Made by a program: the position numbers and the translations under genes
Notes under the pieces: generated by a model
What the model saw: the letters and a program-made list of their open reading frames with translations, nothing else
The model's database searches: none
Told to the model about the DNA's origin: nothing
Part shown: in pieces, positions 1 to 6,888 of the stretch
Numbering within the stretch: position 1 is the first letter of the stretch
Layout: every line of letters starts with the position of its first letter
NCBI GenBank assembly: GCA_002428415.1
Contig: DIWI01000095.1
Coordinates: forward strand, 1 to 27,781
Direction: 5' to 3'
Source of the DNA: Clostridiaceae bacterium UBA6110
GTDB lineage: Bacteria > Bacillota > Clostridia > Clostridiales > Clostridiaceae
DNA length: 27,781 nt

Positions 1-1
1 G

Positions 2-430
2 GATGACCCATGTCCGTATGCAACAATAATCATGTTAAAGCTTATATCCGTATTCGATGACTTTATGGATAGTGTTGAAGCAAAAAATGGCGTGGAATGC
101 ATCCTTGACCTGTGGGAAAACAGCAGGGTGAAGCACCCATACATCTTTTATATGGGCGATGACTTCAGGAAGCTGAAGGCACCCTTTGTGTGGTATGACA
201 TCCTGAATGTCTGTGACATACTTTCAAGGTTTGAATTTGCTAGAAAAGATCAAAGGTTATTGGAAATGGTTGACCTGATCAGAAGCAAGCGGGGAGAAGA
301 CGGCCGCTTCAGGCCGGAATCAGAGTGGAAGGCATGGAAGGGCTGGGACTTCGGCCAGAAAAAAGGGCCTTCAAGCTGGATTGAGTTCCTGGTATGCAGA
401 ATTGAGAGAAGAATGGAGGGTTTGGCTTGA
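2..430 (+). CDS. Terpenoid-cyclase-toroid-like protein, C-terminal part (5' partial)
   Basis: The reading frame is open to the left edge of the window, so the true start lies upstream; the ATG at 32 is internal. The first visible residues, DDPCPYATIIMLKL, followed by FVWYDILNVCDILSRF and RFRPESEWKAWKGWDFGQKK, resemble the C-terminal end of prenyltransferase/squalene-cyclase-like alpha-toroid proteins found in clostridia, which are often mislabelled and whose function is not known. No catalytic residue can be judged from this fragment. The stop codon overlaps the TTG start of the next gene, so the two are translationally coupled. The family call rests on pattern recognition only; a plain hypothetical protein is the fallback. 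Confidence 0.6.
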   Translation, partial: DDPCPYATIIMLKLISVFDDFMDSVEAKNGVECILDLWENSRVKHPYIFYMGDDFRKLKAPFVWYDILNVCDILSRFEFARKDQRLLEMVDLIRSKRGEDGRFRPESEWKAWKGWDFGQKKGPSSWIEFLVCRIERRMEGLA

Positions 431-1260
431 GAGCATTCAACGGAGACATAGAGGATATCATAAGAAAAAGAAAGTCCTGCAGGTCCTATTCGGACAGGAA
501 AATCGGGAATGACATCATGGCTGAAGTGATGACAATGTTAAGGGATGTGGAAAGCATTGCAACATCAGCAATTCAGCTTAAATATCTCGGTGGATCAGGA
601 ACAAAGGGAAACGAGAGGGTTGGTACCTACGGGATGATTAGCGGAGCAACTGACTACATAGCTATAATTGCCAGAAGGGAAGGAAACGATCCGGTTGAGA
701 TCGGCAGACTTTTTGAGACAGCTGTAATTCAGCTTGCTGACCTAGGGCTTGATACCTGCTGGCTTGGAGGATCGTTCAACAGGAAAGACTTCGAAGGAAG
801 ACTTGACCTTGGATCCTCTGAATACATACCGATCGTCTCCCCGGTGGGTTATGGAAAGGAAAGGTTCAGCATACTTGATTCCTCTGTCAGGGCTATGGTT
901 GGCGCTGATACCAGAAAGCCCTGGAATGAGATGTTCTTCAATGAGAATGCATTGAATCCGCTTGAGAAGGATAAGGCTGGGGCTTTCAGGATACCTCTTG
1001 AAATGGTCAGGCTTGGACCATCAGCCTCAAACAAGCAGCCATGGAGAGTCATCGTTGATTCAAAAGGCTGTCATTTCTATCTTTCAAGGGACAAGGGATA
1101 TGGTCTTAAGACCTATGACCTGCAGTTGAACGACATAGGAATAGCAATGTGCCACTTCGAGCTCACTGCCTCGCAGTGGGGAATGGCGGGGAGCTGGAAA
1201 AGCGAATCGCACCCTGCTACTCCAGCTGAATGGGAGTATGTGAGGTCATATATAATATAG
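427..1260 (+). CDS. Nitroreductase-like flavoprotein (TM1586 type)
   Basis: A 277-residue protein of the nitroreductase superfamily, which bind FMN and use NAD(P)H to reduce varied substrates; the physiological substrate is unknown. The N-terminal IIRKRKSCRSYSDRKI is the usual flavin-phosphate contact (R-x-x-R-x-Y/F). The centre has LADLGLDTCWLGGSFN, and the second half has RLGPSASNKQPWRV, the S-x-x-x-x-Q-P-W element of this family. The two half-domains fit the TM1586-like variant that folds as an internal duplication. The start is TTG at 427: a GGAGG lies about 8 bases upstream and the codon overlaps the stop of the preceding gene. It probably ends the upstream unit, since a new promoter lies just downstream. 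Confidence 0.8.
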   Translation: MRAFNGDIEDIIRKRKSCRSYSDRKIGNDIMAEVMTMLRDVESIATSAIQLKYLGGSGTKGNERVGTYGMISGATDYIAIIARREGNDPVEIGRLFETAVIQLADLGLDTCWLGGSFNRKDFEGRLDLGSSEYIPIVSPVGYGKERFSILDSSVRAMVGADTRKPWNEMFFNENALNPLEKDKAGAFRIPLEMVRLGPSASNKQPWRVIVDSKGCHFYLSRDKGYGLKTYDLQLNDIGIAMCHFELTASQWGMAGSWKSESHPATPAEWEYVRSYII

Positions 1261-1287
1261 GTAAATGTCTAAAAATTCTGAATATGT

Positions 1288-1316
1288 TTGCAGATTCGCT
1301 TTTGGTTTTGTATAAT
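1288..1316 (+). promoter_or_regulatory. Promoter of the radical SAM gene cluster
   Basis: TTGCAG at 1288-1293, a 17-base spacer and a perfect TATAAT at 1311-1316. Its position inside the 5' extension of the open frame argues that translation starts at 1366, not at the TTG at 1288. Confidence 0.6.
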
Positions 1317-1365
1317 TTTTATATGGAAAGCAGATTGCAGTGAGCATGCGGAAGGCGGCCGATGT

Positions 1366-2745
1366 ATGGGGAGAAAGAGGGATTACGTCTATCATGGCTA
1401 CACCAGGACCATGTGTCCTGAGTGCATGGAGCTTGTAGACGGAAAGATAGTTTATGACGCAAATTGTGCATATATATTAAGGCAATGTCCAACTCACGGG
1501 GAAAGTCTTGAGCTTCTTGAAGAGGATGCAAATTGGCATATTCATAAAAGTGACTACGACAAGCCGGGAACGGCAAGCACCTGCCAGACAAAGGCCGAAA
1601 AGGGGTGCCCATATGACTGCGGACTATGTCCGTCCCATGACCAGCACACCTGCATAGGGCTGATGGAGATCACCAGGCGCTGCGACATGAGCTGCCCCAC
1701 ATGCTTTGCTGAGGCAGGGAAAGGCAGAGACCTTGACCTTGGAACCATAGAAAAGATGATGGACTTCTACATGGCATCAGAGGATGGAAAGGCTGAGATA
1801 CTCCAGATAAGCGGAGGAGAACCAACAATGCATCCTGAGATCCTCAGGATAATATCCATTGCCAAAGGCAAGGGTTTCAAGTATGTCATGCTGAATACGA
1901 ACGGCCTGAGGATAGCAGAGGATGAGAAATTCGCAGAGGCTTTGGGAGCCTTCAAAGGAGGCTTCGAAGCATACCTGCAGTTCGATGGCCTTGATGATGA
2001 GGTATACAGGCAAATGAGAGGCAGACCGCTTCTTGATGTGAAGAAAAGAGCCATAGCCAATCTTGGAAAGCATGGAGTGCCTGCGACGCTCGTGTGTACA
2101 GTGGACAAGGGAATCAATGATGGCGGCATAGGACAGCTGCTGATCTATGGAATGGATGAAAAATATGTAAGGGGAGTCAATTTCCAGCCAGTGGCATATT
2201 TTGGAAGGTATTCAGGTGAAAGGAACAGGATTACTCTGTCTGGTATCCTCAAGAGGATCGAGGAGCAGACCGGAGGCCTTCTTAAGATGTCTGACTTCAT
2301 GCCCCTGCCATGTGATGTTGATAGGGTGGCCCTTACCTATCTCTTCAAGGAAAACGGGTCTTTCATCCCGATAACGAGAGGCAAGGATATGAGCCAGTAC
2401 AGGAACCTCATTGGCAATACCTTCGTATTCACTCTTGAGGACACTCTCAAGACTTTAAAGGATGAAGACGCAACCTTCGGACTGTCTGATTGCTGCGACC
2501 TTCTGGCTGACATCAAAAGGCACATACCTAAAGGCTTCATATTCAAATCAAGGGAAAACAAGATGAAGTTCGTAGATGAGAACACATTCAGGATAAGTGT
2601 GAGCTCATTTGTAGATGCCTGGAACTTCGACATGAAGTCGATCCAGAAGGACTGCGTACATGTGATAACCCCGGACTTAAGGAGAATGCCTTTCTCAGCC
2701 TTCAACATGCTTCACAGGGGGAGATACGATGAGTATTACCTTTGA
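1366..2745 (+). CDS. Radical SAM protein, COG1964 / tetraether-synthase-like
   Basis: A 459-residue Fe-S enzyme predicted to cleave S-adenosylmethionine. The N-terminus carries a cysteine-rich module (C17-P-E-C20, C34, C41, then C81, C85, C88, C96) like the zinc/auxiliary cluster region of COG1964 proteins. The radical SAM motif is C106-DMS-C110-PT-C113, followed by an SGGEPTMHPE glycine-rich SAM-binding strand. This layout is shared with archaeal MJ0619 and the tetraether lipid synthase Tes, and with bacterial proteins proposed to join lipid tails; the substrate here is unknown. The start is ATG 1366, with GGAAGG ten bases upstream, because a promoter occupies 1288-1316. It overlaps the next gene by 17 bases, and its four partners all encode membrane proteins, which suggests a membrane-bound substrate. 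Confidence 0.85.
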   Translation: MGRKRDYVYHGYTRTMCPECMELVDGKIVYDANCAYILRQCPTHGESLELLEEDANWHIHKSDYDKPGTASTCQTKAEKGCPYDCGLCPSHDQHTCIGLMEITRRCDMSCPTCFAEAGKGRDLDLGTIEKMMDFYMASEDGKAEILQISGGEPTMHPEILRIISIAKGKGFKYVMLNTNGLRIAEDEKFAEALGAFKGGFEAYLQFDGLDDEVYRQMRGRPLLDVKKRAIANLGKHGVPATLVCTVDKGINDGGIGQLLIYGMDEKYVRGVNFQPVAYFGRYSGERNRITLSGILKRIEEQTGGLLKMSDFMPLPCDVDRVALTYLFKENGSFIPITRGKDMSQYRNLIGNTFVFTLEDTLKTLKDEDATFGLSDCCDLLADIKRHIPKGFIFKSRENKMKFVDENTFRISVSSFVDAWNFDMKSIQKDCVHVITPDLRRMPFSAFNMLHRGRYDEYYL

Positions 2746-3319
2746 GAACATGATGACGATGGCAATCGCCTCAAGTGTGACCATGCTTTTTGCAGCGATA
2801 GTCATGGATTTCATGCTTTTTGAGAAGAAGGAAGGAGTCAAGAAAGAGAAGAGGTCCATAGTGGCTACAGGAACAATGACCTTATTCTATTTCGTATATT
2901 TCATTGTCATATGGACGCGAATTGGAGCCGTTGATGTTCAGGGAACAGCGGCTGAAAGAGCGTTGAGGGTAACAGGAACTGTCCTGGTAGCTCTCGGATC
3001 TGCGATGAATATCCTTGGAAGGATCTCTCTCAAAGGCAACTGGGCCGACCATGTAAGGATATACAAGGACCAGACACTGGTGGAAACAGGACTTTACGGA
3101 ATTGTAAGGCACCCTCTTTACTCATCCCTGATGGTGATGATGTATGGAGGCTCGCTGGCCTATCTGAATTGGGCATCAGCAGTGCTCACAACATTTGTAT
3201 TCATCCCGTTCATGCACTACAGGGCAAAGCAGGAGGAAACTCTGCTCATGCAGGAATTTGAAAGATATGCGGATTACAGGAATAGAGTGGGGATGTTCTT
3301 CCCCAAATTTTGGAGGTGA
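2729..3319 (+). CDS. Isoprenylcysteine carboxyl methyltransferase-like membrane protein
   Basis: A 196-residue integral membrane protein with about five hydrophobic segments. The C-terminal half carries the ICMT/phospholipid-methyltransferase signature: GLYGIVRHPLYSS, followed by EETLLMQEFERYADYRNRV and a final FFPKFWR. In this superfamily these residues bind S-adenosylmethionine and position a membrane-embedded acceptor. True prenylated proteins are not expected in a bacterium, so a lipid, quinone or small thiol/carboxylate acceptor is more likely. The start is ATG 2729 with a GGGGGAG six to seven bases upstream, overlapping the radical SAM gene by 17 bases. The tight coupling suggests that methylation and radical chemistry act on the same molecule; this is inference. 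Confidence 0.8.
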   Translation: MSITFENMMTMAIASSVTMLFAAIVMDFMLFEKKEGVKKEKRSIVATGTMTLFYFVYFIVIWTRIGAVDVQGTAAERALRVTGTVLVALGSAMNILGRISLKGNWADHVRIYKDQTLVETGLYGIVRHPLYSSLMVMMYGGSLAYLNWASAVLTTFVFIPFMHYRAKQEETLLMQEFERYADYRNRVGMFFPKFWR

Positions 3320-3322
3320 ACC

Positions 3323-3784
3323 ATGGCAGGCTTTAAACCGGTCTCCATTTCAAACGGCGCATTTGCATTCTGCAGATATACGGTAGCGGCTATCTTCTGG
3401 GTGGCTATAATTCTTGGGAGTCGTGAATTAGTCCTCGCCGGGTTTATAATACTTGTGCTCTCGGCACTCCTTAAGGTAAGGAAGGCACCTCTTATCGTGC
3501 TATACACAGCAACCGTAGAAAGGCTATTTCCAACCGATCAGGTCATAGTAGACGAAAAAGGAATAAGGTTCGCACATATCGTAGGCGCTGCAGTAAGCGG
3601 GCTGTGTCTGCTTCTGCTTTATTTCACCGAAGGAAACGCAGGCTGGATTATGACGGGATTCCTCGCTGTGCTAAAGACCTCGGCGGCACTCGGATTCTGT
3701 TCAGCTCTGAAGCTATACAACTGTATGAACTCAGGGAGCTGCTGCAGGGTGGGGAAGCTTGTGAGGAAATTCAAAGATGCTTGA
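3323..3784 (+). CDS. DUF4395 membrane protein
   Basis: A 153-residue protein with four hydrophobic segments. It matches what I know of DUF4395: an early RYTVAAIFWVAI segment, a central polar loop PTDQVIVDEKGIRFAHIVGA, and a cysteine-rich tail GFCSALKLYNCMNSGSCCR followed by basic residues. DUF4395 has no established function; the C-x(8)-C-x(5)-CC tail would suit metal binding or thiol chemistry at the membrane face. Start ATG 3323 is preceded by GGAGGTG, which overlaps the stop of the upstream gene, so translation is coupled. The 3' end overlaps the Lgt-like gene by 8 bases. Confidence 0.75.
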   Translation: MAGFKPVSISNGAFAFCRYTVAAIFWVAIILGSRELVLAGFIILVLSALLKVRKAPLIVLYTATVERLFPTDQVIVDEKGIRFAHIVGAAVSGLCLLLLYFTEGNAGWIMTGFLAVLKTSAALGFCSALKLYNCMNSGSCCRVGKLVRKFKDA

Positions 3785-4508
3785 TTCGCATTTCAGGCCA
3801 GATAACTTCGGGATACTTCCGAACATTTTCGGCTTCAGCTCATATGCCCTGTTTGTAGGGTTAGGCATAACCCTGGGACTTTCTTACTACCTCCTTGATG
3901 CAAGGACAAGAAACGTCAAGGGCGAAGGTGTTATTGAGATCGTCTCGAGCGGACTGATTTTCGGTCTGATAGGTTCAAAGATACCACTTATTCTTGAAGG
4001 CGGAGACCTTGAGTCAATACTGTTCGGGAAATCCATAGTCGGAGGTCTTGTGGGCGGGATGCTCGGAGTGATGCTTGTCAAAAGGATCCTTGGCATAAAG
4101 CTCAGGATGGGCAACATCATTGCGCCTGCGGTAGCGCTTGGCATGTCAGTGGGACGGATAGGGTGCTTCCTTAATGGCTGCTGCTACGGAGTTGAATGTG
4201 CCTTTGGATTTGACTTCGGAGATGGTTTGTCCAGGTTTCCAGCGCAGCTTGTTGAATCCGGATTCCATTTTATTGCCTTTATGATTCTGCACCGGCTCAG
4301 GAGAAAGGAGATGAGACCGGGAATACTTTTCAAGTGGTATGTGATCTCATACTTCATATTCAGATTTTTCATTGAGTTCTTCAGGGTGAACGAGAGGATC
4401 TGGCTGGGACTAAGTGTCTATCAGCTTATATGCCTCATAGGTATTTTGTTTGTATTTGGGAGAATGATGGTTGAACGAAGGAAAGGGGTTGAAACATATG
4501 GAAAATAA
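3777..4508 (+). CDS. Lgt-like membrane protein lacking canonical Lgt residues
   Basis: A 243-residue polytopic membrane protein related to prolipoprotein diacylglyceryl transferase, which moves diacylglycerol from phosphatidylglycerol to lipoprotein cysteines. The Lgt signature is recognisable as GRIGCFLNGCCYG (residues 126-138), and R-F-F-I-E-F-F-R is kept near the C-terminus. Compared with Escherichia coli Lgt, however, the HGGL histidine is replaced by valine (IVGGL, V88), and positions equivalent to N146 and E151 are cysteines (C130, C135). R127, matching R143, remains. It is therefore more likely a paralogue with a different acceptor or reaction than the housekeeping Lgt. Start ATG 3777 follows GAGGA by nine bases and overlaps the DUF4395 stop. 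Confidence 0.8.
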   Translation: MLDSHFRPDNFGILPNIFGFSSYALFVGLGITLGLSYYLLDARTRNVKGEGVIEIVSSGLIFGLIGSKIPLILEGGDLESILFGKSIVGGLVGGMLGVMLVKRILGIKLRMGNIIAPAVALGMSVGRIGCFLNGCCYGVECAFGFDFGDGLSRFPAQLVESGFHFIAFMILHRLRRKEMRPGILFKWYVISYFIFRFFIEFFRVNERIWLGLSVYQLICLIGILFVFGRMMVERRKGVETYGK

Positions 4509-4800
4509 CGGAAAGTTCAGTTTAGGGTTTTTACTAGGTGCAGTGGGGCTTGTTGCCAGTTCCCTGCTTATCACGCTGTTTCTTATGCTGCTCCGAAGAG
4601 ATGTGGGAGAATTCACTGAGATTTTGCCAAGCATGGTTTTCATGGGACTATTCATATGGATACCTCTCTCCATTGCCATAGGCAGCGTATCGAAAAGGAA
4701 AGGCTCGAAGTCAGCCCTGTGGTTTGCTGCTGCATCATTTGCCATCAGCCTTCTGGTAACTGGCGGATGCTGGGGAATTGTAACCGGAATGGGCGGTTAA
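4498..4800 (+). CDS. Small three-TM membrane protein, unknown function
   Basis: A 100-residue protein with three hydrophobic segments (about residues 8-32, 43-65 and 73-97), joined by short charged loops (RRDVGEF; SKRKGSK). I do not recognise a family. The ATG at 4498 is preferred over the in-frame TTG at 4471 because AAAGGGG stands nine bases before it. It overlaps the Lgt-like gene by 11 bases and is the last gene before a strong terminator, so it belongs to the radical SAM unit. It could be a scaffold or a small subunit of that system; no enzymatic motif is visible. Confidence 0.7.
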   Translation: MENNGKFSLGFLLGAVGLVASSLLITLFLMLLRRDVGEFTEILPSMVFMGLFIWIPLSIAIGSVSKRKGSKSALWFAAASFAISLLVTGGCWGIVTGMGG

Positions 4801-4810
4801 TGGCTGAAAA

Positions 4811-4843
4811 AACCAGCTGAGAATTTTTCTCGGCTGGTTTTTT
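4811..4843 (+). terminator. Rho-independent terminator of the radical SAM cluster
   Basis: A 13-base stem (4811-4823 with 4827-4839, one T-G wobble) with a TTT loop, followed by a run of T to 4843. It lies 11 bases after the stop of the small membrane protein. Confidence 0.9.
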
Positions 4844-4971
4844 GGCTTAATAATAGTAATTATAGTTTGGAATCAATATTTCACATTAGGTTTTCAAGCA
4901 TTGAGTTGTAAATTTATTTATTTTTACGAATTTGCATCCCTGATGTGTATATTAATGATATCGCTTTTCCT

Positions 4972-4999
4972 TTGTAAAACGAGCCGGATAGGGTATAAT
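4972..4999 (+). promoter_or_regulatory. Promoter of the TetR-family gene
   Basis: TTGTAA at 4972-4977, a 16-base spacer and TATAAT at 4994-4999, 36 bases before the chosen start codon. A loose dyad around AACGTT at about 5009-5020 lies just downstream and could be an operator, but it matches only partly. The rest of 4844-4971 is AT-rich with no visible gene. Confidence 0.6.
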
Positions 5000-5035
5000 G
5001 TGTTTAGTGAACGTTTGCAGTATGAGGTGGCGTGT

Positions 5036-5650
5036 ATGGAAAAGAAGCTGAATATGAGGCAGATACAGCACAAGGCAACACTTGAGGCCATAAGGTCCGC
5101 AGTGGACAAGATGGTCGACTCTGTTGGATTTGATGCAATGACAATAAGGGACATATGCAAAGAGGTTAATATAACCATTGGTACCTTCTATCATTATTTC
5201 AGCTCAAAGAATGAGCTGCTTAAGGACAGGTACATCAGGTCCAATGAGCATTTCCAGACCTTCTATGAGGAAAATCTGGTTTCGATGGATGAGCTTGAGG
5301 CTCTCAGACTTTTTTTCGACCATTACTTTGAATACTCCTCAACCCGAGTCTATCAGTTATACAAGAGATTCATGCAGGTAAGGATAGATGAGTATGAAAA
5401 ATGGTCTGCAACAGATCCCGACCTGATTAGAGGTGTCATACTTCAGATCATTCAAAACGGACAAAAGCATGGAAGGATAAGGACTGACAGAAGTGCTGAA
5501 GACATGGCGGAATTCGTAAACATTGTGCTTCAGGGCTTCACAACTACCTATGTTACCTATGACAGGGAAGCTCCGAAAAGAAATGGAATAAAGGAAATCA
5601 TTAAGGAATGCATAGATTCACTGGGAGCTGGAAGCAGCAAGGAGCAGTGA
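5036..5650 (+). CDS. TetR/AcrR-family transcriptional regulator
   Basis: A 204-residue regulator. The N-terminal helix-turn-helix is typical: AIRSAVDKMVDSVGFDAMTIRDI, then VNITIGTFYHYFSSKNELL, the Y-x-H/Y-F-x-x-K-x-x-L ending of TetR domains. The C-terminal ligand domain is not specific enough to name an effector. The frame is open upstream to 4901, but the ATG at 5036 is chosen because GAGGTGG stands five bases before it and the promoter at 4972-4999 lies inside the longer version. The gene stands alone between two terminator-like hairpins, so its target cannot be read from an operon. The cupin and Crp-type genes just downstream are candidates only by proximity. Confidence 0.85.
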   Translation: MEKKLNMRQIQHKATLEAIRSAVDKMVDSVGFDAMTIRDICKEVNITIGTFYHYFSSKNELLKDRYIRSNEHFQTFYEENLVSMDELEALRLFFDHYFEYSSTRVYQLYKRFMQVRIDEYEKWSATDPDLIRGVILQIIQNGQKHGRIRTDRSAEDMAEFVNIVLQGFTTTYVTYDREAPKRNGIKEIIKECIDSLGAGSSKEQ

Positions 5651-5691
5651 ATATTCCTTGAATGGCCGTGTTTTGCGACATGAAAGAATTA

Positions 5692-5720
5692 AGCCGGAGA
5701 ATCACTGCGATTCTCCGGCT
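5692..5720. terminator. Probable bidirectional terminator between convergent genes
   Basis: Perfect 12-base inverted repeat AGCCGGAGAATC / GATTCTCCGGCT around a five-base loop (ACTGC), between the TetR gene (plus) and the cupin gene (minus), 8 bases from the cupin stop. The T tract is weak on both sides, somewhat better on the minus strand (TTAATTCTTTC). Confidence 0.7.
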
Positions 5721-5727
5721 CTTCCGG

Positions 5728-6054
5728 TTACGACTCCCTATAAAGTCTGGGGCTTGGGGATTTTATCACGAACATGGAGAGAACTTCCTCGTCAGAATTT
5801 CCTACATTCATCTTGATGTTGTAAGGTATGCTTACGATGCTTCCTGATGGATATTTGTGGGTTTCCTGATTGCCAAGCTGAAGAGATAACGTTCCGCTCA
5901 CAATGATCATATATACATTTGAGTTGGAAAAATGTTCAGGCAGTCCTGCACCATTTGGAAATACAAAATGATTTATCAGAGCTGCATCATCATCGATTAT
6001 CTTTTCAATCTTCTTCTCATCGCCAAGTGAAAAATTGTATAGTTTTTCAATCAT
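5728..6054 (-). CDS. Small single-domain cupin protein
   Basis: A 108-residue protein whose core reads as a cupin barrel: LPEHFSNSNVYMIIVSGTLSLQLGNQETHKYPSGSIVSIPYN. The first cupin motif is degenerate: one histidine (PEHF) and no clear glutamate. The G-S-I-V-x-I-P strand of the second motif is kept. Metal binding is therefore uncertain; a sensor or binding role is as likely as catalysis. The start is ATG at 6054 (minus strand), nine bases after an AAGGAG; the longer version from the TTG at 6084 would put that ribosome site inside the gene. It is transcribed divergently from the Crp/Fnr-type gene, with a Crp-like dyad between them at a spacing that suits activation of this gene. Confidence 0.65.
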   Translation of the reverse strand: MIEKLYNFSLGDEKKIEKIIDDDAALINHFVFPNGAGLPEHFSNSNVYMIIVSGTLSLQLGNQETHKYPSGSIVSIPYNIKMNVGNSDEEVLSMFVIKSPSPRLYRES

Positions 6055-6085
6055 ATTCTTATGCTCCTTTTCCTTATTGTCCAAC

Positions 6086-6091
6086 AGTATA
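6086..6091 (-). promoter_or_regulatory. Candidate -10 element of the cupin gene
   Basis: TATACT on the minus strand. No -35 hexamer is visible at the expected distance. Transcription would begin near 6079, which puts the dyad at 6111-6130 about 41 bases upstream, the place of a class II Crp-type activator site. Confidence 0.45.
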
Positions 6092-6110
6092 CTTCAAAAT
6101 ATCGGGAAAG

Positions 6111-6130
6111 AGTGTTGCATAGGCAACACT
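6111..6130. promoter_or_regulatory. Crp/Fnr-type operator dyad
   Basis: Perfect 8-base inverted repeat AGTGTTGC / GCAACACT with a 4-base centre. The half-sites TGTTG-N6-CAACA have the spacing of Crp/Fnr-family sites. It lies 15 bases upstream of the Crp-type start codon, so it may autorepress that gene while activating the divergent cupin gene. Confidence 0.6.
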
Positions 6131-6145
6131 TGCCTGGAGGTACCA

Positions 6146-6844
6146 ATGCCTATTGGAAGAATTGCAGATACACTAAAAGATATGCCTATGTTCAGGTCTT
6201 TCAGGGATGAAGAGCTATTTTCAATGGTAAGGGCCATGAAGATTCGCGAGTTCGTCAAAGGTCAGGTCATTCACCTCCAGGGGGAGCCATGCACTTCAAT
6301 GGATGTGGTAGCAGAAGGAAAGGTATCGGTTGAGAGCATCGGAGCTGACGGAAGCCTCCTTCGGGTTGCTACATTCGGTCCGGGTTCTGTCCTTGGCATG
6401 AACCTGATTTTTGCATCAAAGAACAGCTTTCCGATGACTGTGGTTGCGGATTCAAGGTCAACGATAGTATCGATTCCAAGGGATATGGTACTTGATATGG
6501 GCAAAGTCAGCTTCAGCTTCACCGAATGGCTTCTCATGGAAATTTCAGACAGGACGCTGCTTCTGACTGACAAGCTCGGGTCAATATCCATGAAGACAAT
6601 AAGGCAGAAAGTCCTGGAATATCTTTATGGTGAATATCTGAGACAAAAGTCTCTGTCAATAATGATGGACCTTACGAAAAAGGAGCTTGCTGAAAGGCTT
6701 GGAATAAACAGGACTTCACTCAGCAGGGAGATGGACAGATTGAGAAAGGACAGGGTGATTGATTTTTACAGGAACAGCATTACAATTTTAGACCTGGAGG
6801 CAGTCACAGGGTCGATAGACGGGAATCCACAAATAAGGTATTGA
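6146..6844 (+). CDS. Crp/Fnr-family transcriptional regulator
   Basis: A 232-residue regulator. Residues about 14-120 form the cyclic-nucleotide-binding-type barrel (MFRSFRDEELFSMVRAM; VKGQVIHLQGEPCTSMDVVAEGKV; FGPGSVLGMN). The C-terminal winged helix has LTKKELAERLGINRTSLSREMDRLRKD, where RTSLSRE is the recognition helix. Residues for cAMP binding are not clear and there is no N-terminal cysteine cluster as in Fnr, so the signal is unknown; such clostridial proteins can sense redox, NO or metabolites. The ATG at 6146 follows TGGAGG by five bases; the longer frame from 6035 would run through the dyad operator. The neighbouring cupin gene is the most likely target besides itself. Confidence 0.85.
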   Translation: MPIGRIADTLKDMPMFRSFRDEELFSMVRAMKIREFVKGQVIHLQGEPCTSMDVVAEGKVSVESIGADGSLLRVATFGPGSVLGMNLIFASKNSFPMTVVADSRSTIVSIPRDMVLDMGKVSFSFTEWLLMEISDRTLLLTDKLGSISMKTIRQKVLEYLYGEYLRQKSLSIMMDLTKKELAERLGINRTSLSREMDRLRKDRVIDFYRNSITILDLEAVTGSIDGNPQIRY

Positions 6845-6871
6845 CTCTCCTGCAGGGGGAGGCTGTAACAT
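6841..6871 (+). promoter_or_regulatory. MerR-type promoter and operator
   Basis: TTGACT (6841-6846), a 19-base spacer and TAACAT (6866-6871). The spacer holds CTCC-N7-GGAG. This over-long spacer with a dyad is the hallmark of promoters twisted open by MerR-family activators, and it is close in form to the BmrR/Mta type. The -35 overlaps the stop of the Crp-type gene. It strongly implies autoregulation of the following gene. Confidence 0.85.
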
Positions 6872-6888
6872 GATGTCAGGAGGGAGAA

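Noticed and set aside
1288..1365. N-terminal extension of the radical SAM protein from a TTG at 1288
   Set aside because: A good promoter with TATAAT occupies this stretch, there is no ribosome site before 1288, and the extra residues are unlike the family. ATG 1366 is used.
4901..5035. Longer TetR protein beginning at 4901
   Set aside because: The extension covers the likely promoter and is hydrophobic and atypical. ATG 5036 has a GAGGTGG just before it.
6035..6145. Longer Crp-type protein beginning at 6035
   Set aside because: It would run through the operator dyad and the divergent cupin start; ATG 6146 has TGGAGG.
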